The notes under the pieces were generated by a model. It had not been told where the DNA came from. It made no database searches and was given only the letters and a program-made list of their open reading frames with translations. A program made the translations under genes and the position numbers. From Numida meleagris (lineage: Eukaryota > Chordata > Aves > Galliformes > Numididae), in assembly GCF_002078875.1 (NCBI RefSeq), contig NC_034409.1, positions 108,370,898 to 108,434,897 on the forward strand: a stretch of 64,000 nt of DNA, read 5' to 3'. Each line of letters opens with the position of its first letter. The first letter of the stretch is position 1. Shown piece by piece: positions 22,571 through 32,627 of the stretch.

Positions 22571-23011
22571 GTAATTAGCAACAGTCTGTCATCTGGAACC
22601 TGAACTTTGGATTGCCAGGGATCTGCTTCACAGATGCAAGAACAAATAGTGAAATAAACTCCCATTTCTCTGGGGACAAGATGGATCCAGGGCAGTACAG
22701 TGCCTTCAATAGTCAAATGCTTAAAAGTCGGGGAGAGCTCATTAATCGTTAAAGCATCTAGGGAGTGGGAGGAGCCAGGCAGCTTGACCCTGGGAGTCCT
22801 GCTACTTCTGCAGACATACTGTGCTGATGCATAACAAAGGTGCTTTATTTTCCTTCATTTACATTTTTCCAACAAAAGCAAGGAATAGAGGGAAACTGAG
22901 TGAAGATTTGCTTTAAAAATTGAACTCAGCCAAATCAGTGGCCGTATGTGGCTTGTCAGCAAGAAATGCCGCCCCCGGCTCCTTCCCTCTGAACTAAAAA
23001 AAAATTCTTAC

Positions 23012-23347
23012 CTGATACATTGAGCTTAATTTTAGTTTTCTGTGTTTGATGACCATCTTGTCTGTAGATGCAACTATACACAGCTTCATCCTGTAGCTGG
23101 ACATTGGAGAGCTTTAAGGAAAAGTTGCCATGCTTCACCTCGTTCAAAAAAAGACTGGTTCTGCCATGGTAATGCTTATCTTGACATGTCAGATCATTGT
23201 GCCCTCCATGAAGGAAATGCACTACGTCATCCTCTTTCTGCCAGTAGAGCATCAAATGGGAAATGTTCAGCTCTCCAGGAGAGGTGCTGGTGCAAGGCAG
23301 CACAACAGTTTCTCCCACAAATGCATGGCGTGTCATATCTGAGTGAC
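23012..23347 (-). CDS. ICOSLG: B7-family IgV exon, ICOSLG (ICOS ligand)
   Basis: A 336-nt exon (112 codons, phase 1 to 1) on the minus strand, between acceptor TTTGTATTCCAG and donor GTAAGA. It encodes one V-type Ig domain. VGETVVLPC holds the first disulphide Cys, LMLYWQKEDDVVHF the core Trp, YHGRTSLF the B7 strand-D motif, GNFSLKLSNVQLQDEAVYSC the second Cys with the D-x-x-x-Y-x-C signature, and KIKLNVS the G strand. In a costimulatory ligand this domain lies outside the cell, on antigen-presenting cells, and binds its receptor on T cells. The B7 family is clear. ICOSLG in particular is inferred from synteny (minus strand, next after GATD3), because HHLA2 and CD86 share the same motifs. No signal-peptide exon was found upstream. 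Confidence 0.82.
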
Positions 23348-25184
23348 CTGGAATACAAACAGACAACTTTCTCATTGCAGAGAAGATCTAGGGACAGAGT
23401 TTTCTATAACTTGGCCTCCTTGCATCATTACTGCCTCTCATTCCCCTTTCTGATGGTGTCCTGCTTCCAGTAGGACAGGAGGGAACATGGGCTGGGTCAG
23501 GGCTGAGGGCTGTGTATGCTCAGTGTGCAGCTGAAGAGAGGTGCAGAGGGACAGGTGCTGCTGCATGCAAGTTGAATCCACTCTATCAGCGTGGATGCTG
23601 CTTGAGTCCGTCTGTTTAGCTGGCAATTTTTCTCCTGGGTTCTGGGAACCATAGTCTTTGAGTTCAAGTGTCAGACAGTTTAAATCAATCATCTCAAAAG
23701 GGCAGAAAGAGATGCAGGGAAGTAAAGACAGGCTGATGTCATTAAACAACTTTTGGGTATAGAGGAAGTCTGACTGAACAAAAAAGGAGAAGTGTGAAAA
23801 GGATGTTGCTTTGTCAAGAGGAAAGTCCTGGAAGAGTCTGAGCTTCCCTGCTGTCCTCACTGCCTATCTGATCACGGCTCCAGGTTCATAAATAAGGTGC
23901 AGGCTCTGCCTTGGAGGACCTGACATACCAGAGGACCAGACCATATTTGGTATGTCACGTCAAGGCTGCTTTCTGCAAGTCTACGTGGGAGCACCCAAGG
24001 CTGCTGCTAACACTTGTCTTGGGGCTTCTCATACGCTTTGGTGTTGTTATTCTCCTGGCATTCCTAAGAGAACATCTTCCATTCCCCCCATAGCTAAATG
24101 ACTTTTCCAAGGCCTCAGGGGGATGCAGCCTTGGGGCTGCTCTCAGTGAGTTCTCTGTCTGTACAGATAACTGGGATTGCCCTGACCCAGCTGCAACACC
24201 TTGCACTTGGCCTTGTTGAACCTCATGAGATTCACTTGTGTCCACTTCTCAGGCCTGTAATGTTGGACAGCTTAGTAGACTGACAAAACCTGACTAGATT
24301 TTAATGTTACATTTTTGGAGAGTGATGCTGCAGGTTGGGAAAAAGCTTCTGTGCATTTCTAGATTTTTTTTTTAGTAAATGCAAGATTTGCAAGGCACAG
24401 ACAACAAAGTATTTACAGCACAGAATGAAATTAACACTTTGACCAAACCTATTTCATAAAATAATGTTGTGAATTAAAATACAGATGAATTAATTTGAAT
24501 GGGAAACTTCCATCCCCAGCAGGGAGCAAAAACAAAAGCAGCATGAGTTTGGGATTGAGGCAGGAATAAAAGTTAAATCTCACTGTGAAACAGCTCAGTC
24601 TGCTTTTATGGCCAAAATTCTGTGAAGCATAAGCGGTAATTAATCGACTAAATATAGAAATAAATATTCTTGGTGGCATTGTTGCCATTCCTGTGTTCTA
24701 GGCCTGTAAACACTCCAGGTTTGTACATGCGTTGGGCTGAAGACTAAAATAAGTCCCAGTTCCTTCTTCAAGTCACTGATACCAGTCAGGGCTCTGAAGG
24801 TTACACACTCAGGCCTTTGTTTTTATATTTATCCACGTCTGTTGTAAGGCCTGTTTGTTTTTAGAGTGTGTACATCAAGACAGATATAAAAAGCAGAAGG
24901 AAAACTATCATTCAGATTGCTAAATGGCAGGGATAAGTGTATTCCATTAAATCTTTTTCACTCAGCATATGCTTTCCTTAGCATTACAGATTTTTCAGCT
25001 GAAAATTCCAGTCCTCTTTTGCCCTCTTTAAGCCTCTAGCTGGTAAAAACATATCCCCAGAGCTACTTCTGTTTGTCATTACAAAAAGATTTATTCCCTT
25101 TGTTGTGTGGAAAGCTCAATTGTTTTCCGATTGCATCAAGTCACTGATGAGGTACTCAGTTGGGCCTGAATTACAGTAATATCA
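23348..25184. other. Interval 5' of the ICOSLG IgV exon
   Basis: The signal-peptide exon of ICOSLG could lie here or further upstream. A minus-strand run reading MLLLFLLPAGDGSF near 24520-24555 resembles a signal peptide but has no proper phase-1 donor. Apart from the CR1 remnant nothing else is supported. Confidence 0.4.
24090..24290 (-). mobile_element. Ancient CR1 fragment
   Basis: Plus strand contains CTGCAACACCTTGCACTTGG then CCTTGTTGAACCTCATGAGA, a conserved antisense block of longer CR1 elements upstream of the usual 3' end. No terminus is present. Confidence 0.75.
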
Positions 25185-25465
25185 TATCATCACAGAATGG
25201 CTCAGGTTGAAGGGATCTCAAAGATAATCTATTTCCAACCCCCTGCCATGGGCGTGGGCAGGGCTGCCCCCACCAGCTCAGGATGCCCAGGGCCCCATCC
25301 AACCTGGCCTTGAGTGCCTCCAGGGATGGGGCACCACTGCTTCTCTGGGCAGCCTGTGCCAGGGCCTCACTGCTCTCTGAGTGAAGAATTTCCACGTAAC
25401 ATCTAACCTAAATCTCCTCTCTTTCAGTTTAAATACATTCCCCCTTGTCCTATCACTGTCTGGCT
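25185..25465 (-). mobile_element. CR1 LINE 3' fragment
   Basis: Antisense CR1 of the same subfamily as 16165-16440: ATCACAGAATGGCTCAGG, GGGCAGGGCTGCCCCCACC, CATCCAACCTGGCCTTGAGT, TTCTCTGGGCAGCCTGTGCC. Confidence 0.93.
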
Positions 25466-25779
25466 GAGTAGAAAGTCAGTCCCCCAAATATCCCAATAGT
25501 GGCTATATTATTTTATTTTTAATAAAGTCCAGCATCCACTGCACACTTCCTGCCAGATCACGCTTTACTCAGCATGCCCTAAGGAGGCTGCCTCAGCTCT
25601 GTGTTTAGTGACTTCCCCCAGTGGTGTGTTGGTTGTACCCACCATACCTGGAAGGGCTGAGGGAGGGAGAGAGTGGGGAAGAGAGTAGCCTCAGCTCTAA
25701 AGTACCTGTCCTATCTCTTGACTGTGATCACTTCCAAATATGATACCAGCTTTAGAAGTGCATCAACTTTCCTTTTCAT

Positions 25780-26320
25780 AGAAGGATAGAATGAGCTAGG
25801 TTGGAAAAGACCTACAAGATCACCTAGTCCAACCATCCACCTACCACCAACAACCCCACTAAACTATGTCTCCCAACGCTATATCTAAACATTTCTTGAA
25901 CACCTCCAGGGACGGTGACTCAACCACCTCCCTGGGCAGCCCGTTCCAGTGCCTGACCACTCTTTCAGAAAAATAGTATTTCCTAATGTCCAGCCTAAAT
26001 CTCCCCTGGCGCAACTTGAGGCCATTCCCCCTCGTCCTGTCACTAGTTACAAGAGAGAAGAGGCTGACCCCCAGCTCACTACAACCTCCCTTCAGGTAGT
26101 TATAGAGAGCGATGAGGTCTCCCCTGAGCCTCCTCTTCTCCAGACTGAACAATCCCAGCTCCCTCAGCTGCTCCTCGTAAGGCCTGTGCTCCAGACCCCT
26201 CACCATCTTCGTTGCCCTCCTATGAACACGCTCCAGGGCCTCAATGTCTTTTTTGCAGTCAGGGGCCCAAAACTGGACACAGTACTCGAGGTGAGGCCTC
26301 ACTAGGGCTTTTGTCTCCTT
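25780..26320 (-). mobile_element. CR1 LINE fragment with ORF2 3' remnant
   Basis: Antisense CR1 of about 540 bp, one of the better preserved copies. A 147-codon open frame on its sense strand is the C-terminal part of the element's reverse-transcriptase reading frame ([20 protein letters not shown], and [16 protein letters not shown] words). It has a start only by chance and lacks the catalytic core, so it is a dead fragment. Confidence 0.94.
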
Positions 26321-28893
26321 TTAGCCTCTTTTTGAATGCTGAGAACAGTAGTGGTCAGCATACGTAAGTCTAGCATGACTCTTTCCTGTGTGATGCAGGG
26401 TGCACACCTCATAATGCTTCTGAGTGTGTGAACACACAAGGGCTCTAACCCACCTTGCCCTGCTCTTTCAGCTGGTGAAATCAGGGCAGCAAGAAGCTAT
26501 AAAAGGTGGCTCTGGTGGAGTTGCTTGTGGGCAAGAACAGGTGACTGAAATTTGGCTCTAATGAACTGATTAACAGAGCCTGCAGGTGTGTGAGATTTTG
26601 GTAGATAAGAAGAACAGACCTCTAGATGTAAACTGAATGTGAAAGCCAACCTTGTGAAGAAGGCAACTGTTATTGGTTAGATGAAGTTTTGTTAAGCTTT
26701 TCACCAAGGCTACACTAGAAGATATGGATGCACGGAGTTCATTGGCCCAGAAGCTGAAACTCTTTTGTGGTGAGTGTAAGGGCTGCTGGAAGCCTATTGC
26801 TGGGGCATGTAGAGTATGGTGAGTAGTGCTCATTTGATCTACCTGTGAAGCTTCATGTGGATTTTAGGTAAAAATACTTGTTGGCACGCTGCTTGTATCT
26901 GTAGGTAGAAAGCTTAAACATAATATGAGGCTTGGGCTTGTTTCATGTCCTTGTTCTTTTGAAAACAACTTGTTTTAAATGCTGGCAAAAAAAAAAAAAA
27001 AAAAGCTGAGATTATCAAAGTAACCTAGAGTGATAATCTGACAAATTCATGTGATTTCTGTGGTGAATAAGTACTGTTGCTACTGCAACAGTGTGGTGTA
27101 GGAATGCTGGTAAGGACTGGGTTTCTCTGTTGTTACCTTCTCCCCCACTTCTGGAGATAATATGTGGTACCTATCTTTGTTCTTGAGTTGTGTATCTGTT
27201 GTACTCAAGGAAGGTATGATGTTAGTAGGAGATCCAGAATTTGTGCCTTGTGGAAAAGGGCCTAGTGAGTGGAAAGCTCTTGCATCTCTCTTTCTTGTCC
27301 CTCCTCGCTCTGATAGTACTACTGTGTTTCTGATATTAAATAAAGTTTCCTAAGTAATGGGTTAAGCAGAGAAATGTTCTGGTGTTAGAAACATGGCGAT
27401 GTGTAAGTTTCTGTGTTTCTAAGTATCAATGAGTTCAAACTGAAATATTACCCTCGCAAGGTAGCGTTGCATGGTTTCTCGTAAACTTCGTCTCACGCGT
27501 GTGCCAAAACAATTGGAGGGGGCAGGAGGCTGTTTGCAATCCCAGTTGCTCATTCGGAAATATTGAACTTGAACTTCCTTATTTACAGGGGCAAAAATGA
27601 GTCAAAGCTCAGAATGCTTGCAGGTGTGCTTATCTTGAGTTGCAATAGGCTTTTCATGAAGTTCATGTTTTTCTCTAAAAGTGCTAACTGCACTTCTAGA
27701 AGAGAGGGAGAGACCACTTCATGTAGAATTGCAACATCCTGAGCTAGTGCAGTGTCTGGTGAGAATGAGGCACCTTCATATAAATGGAGAAGACTTGACT
27801 CCACATAGAGCTCTTAATATTGCTAAATTTCATCTTCAAAAGAAGAAATTACAGGAAATTGCCCCTCTAGTTTGTAGAAAACTCTCTTATCAGCACATCC
27901 TTCTTTCATAGGGAAGACTGTGATGTCTAGACTATGTAATTCTATGAGCCCAACTGTGCTAGAACTTGGCAGCAAATGTGCAAAGGCTCAGGGAAAGAGA
28001 GGATTCCTGGGTTGCAGTCCATTTCCTTGCCTGGTTACTCTTGTAGAAATTCAGGAACGTAATGAGTCTAAGTTAATTTAAAAGGGATACATGGTGGTCA
28101 GGATTGCAGAGAATGAGATTCCAAGCCATCCTTAATTTTATGGAAATGGCAGAGTGCCTTAAGGATATGGCCAAGACCATCTTTACAGGCGGGGATTTGT
28201 GGGCTGCAAACACCTAAACCTCAAAAACCCTTATTTCAGATATGGTTTATCTCAAAGTTATTGCCTGCACTTGTAAACCTTGGACTGTGATGAAATAAAT
28301 TTAAAGCAAAGCGCTGCATGCACTTGTTTGTTTTGCTTGAAGATTCTTATTGAATCATTATCATAAGTGTTTATGTATTCATGTGCAAATATTTCTGTAA
28401 CTCTTAGGCATGTATTACAGTATATTTACCTCCAGGTAGAGATGTAATCAGCAAGCAAGCAAACATCCAGAGAGTCTCCCTAGTAAAGTGAAAGAAATAA
28501 AGATGCTGAGTACTTTGTCAGAATGCTAGAGCAGAGAATGTAGACGTGAAATGAGGCATAAGTTATACCAGAGAAAATAATGTCCTCATTTTTAAGAGAA
28601 TTTGGATACAAAATTGGATGGCTTATCTTCCCTGGCTTGATTTGCTGTCTTGTCTTGGTTTGGGGTGTAAGTCCCGCCTGCGGACTCAGTGGTCATGATG
28701 GGATGAGTTTCAGTCACAAGTGCGGGACCCATACTTCCTTCTCATGTTCTCATGTGGGCAAAGTTAATGGCATATGTGTAGCCATAATTTGTAATTTGCT
28801 CCTGGGATTATTTTCTTTTGGCAATTAAAGGAAATTCTCTCTGCCTCCGAACTTCATCTGCTTTGCAACGCAAGAAAAAGAAACGTAGCTTAC
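26321..28893. other. Non-coding interval
   Basis: No recognised exon. Contains an A-run at about 26985-27004 and a plus-strand AATAAA near 27340. The minus-strand open frames show no family motif. Confidence 0.45.
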
Positions 28894-28981
28894 CATTTCA
28901 TTTCTGAGGTTTGCTGGCCCTTAAGGAATCCTTCCACGTCACTGACTTCACCAGGTGCTCCAGTTGCTCCTTTTGTCTCTG
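28894..28981 (-). other. Exon-like segment, minus strand
   Basis: 88 nt between acceptor CACTCTCTTGCTTTAG and donor GTAAGC. One frame is open throughout, reading ETKGATGAPGEVSDVEGFLK onward, entering in phase 1 and leaving in phase 2. It accepts the phase-1 end of the segment at 49263-49330. Its exit phase does not fit the IgV exon, so if both belong to ICOSLG another exon, or a non-coding role, is required. No homology recognised. Confidence 0.3.
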
Positions 28982-31939
28982 CTAAAGCAAGAGAGTGAAA
29001 GGCATTCTATTGTTTGTTGCCATAAGCATTTCTCCAGAAGGGAGTAAGGTATTTTCTTTTGCTTAGTTTTGGTGGTTCAATCTGTCATCTTACACTCTGT
29101 GCAGGAATTTGTTTTCACAGGTGGGATGGATGTGAGTCATCAGCCATGCTATTGCAGTCCCTGAGCTTTCAGTCTGCTGTTGGGAATTCTTGTTCTGTAG
29201 CCAGTGGAGATCAGAGAAGATGGTGAAACCTAGTGGATATTGCACTGATGAAAAGGTGTAAACACTGTATCTCAGACTCTACCGAAAATGACCCTATTCA
29301 CGTATCTACCAGCAACACAATTCTAGATAAGAAGCTGTAGGGTAAATACTGGTTGAAAGAGCTTCTTTGAGGAGGCTGTTAGATCAGATACTTTCTCAGT
29401 GAAATAAAAAAAAAAAATAGAGCTAGGATAAAACAAATAGTGTTTTTGAGCTTCCTCTACCCATCCTCTCAGCACCTTGTAGTTTAGGGAATACAAACAT
29501 GTGAGTAGTGGCTTCTCCCCGGAGTGCTTCAGAGATGATACTGGTGATGAAAGTAGTGATTTAGCCAAGGTAAGGTCTTCTTTTCAGAGTTATCTCTGTG
29601 TGGGAACGGAGACAGTGCTGCCTATTATTTTTGGTGAAATGGTGCTTCTTGGGGGTAAGTAAGACCTTAAATGCAACCCTGGGGGAACCCACTAGTCCCA
29701 CAAGGGCTGAAGCTTGTGTGTTCATTCTGTAAGTTCTAGTTACAGAGCTGGATTTCTGTGCTTCTCCCTCATGACCAAGCCCTGCTTAATTTACCAGCCC
29801 CTTCCTGACACTTAGTGCAAGTCACCTGGCATCTTTGGCTTCTTGAAGAGAGCTGGAGGTGAATGCCAGCTGAGATTCCTACCCTGGACCTAGATCATCC
29901 TCCTCCCTACTATAGTGCTGTGACTGGACTGTGAAAGGTTGAATTCGAACTATAACATCCTGATGGATGTGTTCTGTGTTGGAAAGCTCAAGCATCTCCC
30001 AGACTGGTCACTACAGCCTGTGTGTAGTGCAGGAGTTAAGTTCAGTACACGTGACCAGTGTTTGAGAGCTGGTGGAAGGCTGCTGGTGGTCTGCTCTGTG
30101 GTGGTTTGAGATGAGTAAGCAGGGGATGTGTGTTTCGGTTGATGTGACTGATGTAGGGAAGGATTTTGTTCAGAAGTGAAACTATCGTGAAATACTTGCC
30201 TCTTTGAGTTTTCTCATGGATTTTAACCAGTATAGTCTGCGTGTTTCTAATGAGCTTCCACTGTGGTTGTCTTCATCTCCATTGTGATAGTTATTTCAAA
30301 CAAGCAAATAAACTTATGCAAAGCAACTTCATTCCATATTTTCCTTCCTTTAAACAAAACTGATACACTGACTCTATCCTCCCTCTCAGCTTTCATGAAT
30401 GTTCCACTCTATGGAAAACTGCTCTGCAAAAGTACCAGCAGCAATCTTGTTCTGCATCCTGGCCTGGGACAGGGTGAATTTGGAGGGACTTGGGCTCCAC
30501 TCCACTGTGCTGCTAGGCAGCAGCAGGTCTCTTGCAGGGCTGAAGGAAGGCAGCATGCTGGCTGGTGCTCTGCAGTTCGTGGGGGAATTCCTTGTGGTAT
30601 GTCCTTGTACAGAAAGGACTCAAAATACAATAGGTATGGCCAGCTTATGGGGTCTAAGAAAGGCATGATAGCAGCAAACAGGAATGACCCTGAGGTCAGG
30701 CTCCTAGAATTTCTTTTCAAAATCATTCATTTTCTAATGGTGTCACTTCTGATGCAAGAGCCAATTGAAAGTGGTCTTTCCAGCCAAGACAGGTTGTTTG
30801 CATCTCTGGCTTTGTATGGTTTGCTCCCACAGAGTCCCTGTGGGGTTTCTGATATTGACAAATGTATGTACAAAAGCCAAGGCTAGGGGAGAAGTCCTGA
30901 AATACCAAACTGCATCTGCATTGCATGAGAATGTTGATCTTTCTTGCCACCCACATGATTCTGCTACTTCCTCATTGAAGTATAAATTTGTGTGAAAAGG
31001 AGAAAGGAAGGTGGTGTTTTGTGTCTTAGTCTTCATATCAGGTTACAGGACAGTTCTAGCTGGAACACCTGTCCCTTAATATATCTTGCTAAGATGAGAT
31101 TCTGCTGCCTGCCTGGAGTAATGTTTCTAAATGGAACTGACACTGCTTGTAATGTCAATATCTATGCACAACCTCCACCAGGATTGTTCTTGGCTCACTA
31201 AAGGAGATCTGTTTCAGTCTGTGCAGCACAGTGCAGATGTTTCAGTCACCAGACAAAAGTATTTGAAACAATTAGTTTGTTCACTCTTTCACATCTTTGT
31301 TTTATTTTAACCTTTTTTTAAAAGATGTCTTGAATGAAATGGAAGCTGAGAGAACTAATGCATTTTGAATTTAAAAATCAATCCACTATTCATTTTAATC
31401 TGATGAAGTAATTATTTAGGCCTTGTTTTGAGATGCTAGAACAATTAGCTGAGTAAGACTTTGGTGAAGAATCATTTCCAGGAGAATTACAGCACTAAGC
31501 ACCACCTCTTAACACGCTAACTTACTTGAAGTAGCTAAGGCATGCACAGTGATTAAAGCATATGATAAAATTGCAAAATTTGAACTTCTTGCAATATCTT
31601 TGTCATGATGCAGGCGTCAGATGGGTGTGAAGCCAGTTACTGAACATGTTGATTCAGCCTGCAACAAAATGAAATCAGCCAAGAAGGAAAATAACCTAAT
31701 GTTCCAAGCGCCTGCAGAGTAGTGGGGCTTTGTCACAGAGAACACTGATTCAGATTCTCTCTTTCCATGGAATGAGGGTGACACTTACTTTTGAAGGCTT
31801 TTGCCCCTTGCAGCACTGAAACACTTCCTGTAAAATAAGTTAGGAGGATGATATTTTCCAAGAGTAATCTGTTAACCCTGGAGATAGTGTTGTTGCAGAG
31901 TATTAAGGATGCTGGTTGGGACAGCAGGAGGGAAAAATG
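28982..31939. other. Non-coding interval
   Basis: Unique sequence with scattered open frames. The longest (plus strand, 30263-30886, 207 codons) has no domain, signal or splice context and reads as chance. No repeats were identified by eye. Confidence 0.45.
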
Positions 31940-32036
31940 TCATATTACAGTTGGAGGTGTCCCTACCCATGCATGGGTGTTGGAACTAGGTGGTCTTTAA
32001 TGTCCTTTCCAACACAAAATATTCCATGATTCTATA
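31940..32036 (+). mobile_element. CR1 LINE 3' terminus, short
   Basis: Sense fragment: TTACAGTTGGAGGTGTCCCT, GAACTAGGTGGTCTTTAATG, TCCTTTCCAACACAAAATAT, ending CCATGATTCTAT. Confidence 0.88.
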
Positions 32037-32511
32037 AAGGAGTTGGTCTATTGAACAACTTTTTATTTGGCTTGCTATCCTCCAGTGCTGGCTGAGTAAT
32101 GTGTAATGGGCATGGAATGAATGGTGGCACAGTCTGGAGAAGGCACCTTGCAGTTCAAAAAGGGCTGGCCAAAAGCATTTAGTGGATGAATGAAGGCCCC
32201 TGTCAAGAAGGAAACCGCTTGGTATGCACTGGCAAAGCTTTGCAGCTTTATCACTGATTGCTTCTTCAAGTGTGTATCCTATGTGCCTTTCTTTACCTTA
32301 TAAGAGCAAATCTGCGCTAACTGGCTGTTGTTACTGAGAGGAGGGGTAGGGGAGAGGAAAACACCTTTGTCCCCAATTTAGTGAGATCCTGAGACTGTGT
32401 TCAACAGAGAAATGTCACATTTACTCCTCTTCATCCACACCGTGGTAGTTTTCTGTCACTTTAGATGCCCTCTGCTCATGTTAATGTGCGTTCCTTTTAC
32501 CTTTGCAATAG

Positions 32512-32627
32512 AAAGCTGGTGAGCTTGCAAGTGGAGATTACTGTCTTCCTGGAGAAAGTTCTTATGATGCAACGATCTGTATCAAAACTGTGATTAACTC
32601 CAATCTCATCTCAAAGAAAGCTGTAAA
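32512..32627 (+). other. Exon-like segment, plus strand
   Basis: Starts after acceptor CTTTTACCTTTGCAATAG and can end at donor GTGAGG (AACAAA before it). Open in one frame, reading AGELASGDYCLPGESSYDAT onward. The frame continues past the donor for about 29 codons to a TAG. No initiator Met and no recognisable family. Could be an exon of a non-coding or unannotated transcript, or chance. Confidence 0.25.

Noticed and set aside
22780..22850. Plus-strand hydrophobic run SLTLGVLLLLQTYCADA
   Set aside because: No in-frame Met upstream after the previous stop, an immediate stop after the run, and the wrong strand for ICOSLG.
23042..23473. 143-codon plus-strand frame opposite the IgV exon
   Set aside because: Antisense shadow of a well-supported Ig domain, with no motif of its own.
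24449..24688. Minus-strand MLLLFLLPAGDGSF as an ICOSLG leader
   Set aside because: Only a weak GTTTCC donor-like site follows, and its phase does not fit.
25859..26302. 147-codon minus-strand open frame that looks like a gene
   Set aside because: It is the end of the CR1 reverse-transcriptase frame, inside a truncated LINE copy.
30263..30886. 207-codon plus-strand open frame, the longest in the window
   Set aside because: No recognisable domain, codon pattern or splice context. The reverse strand is also open for about 100 codons in the same place, as expected of chance in moderately GC-rich DNA.
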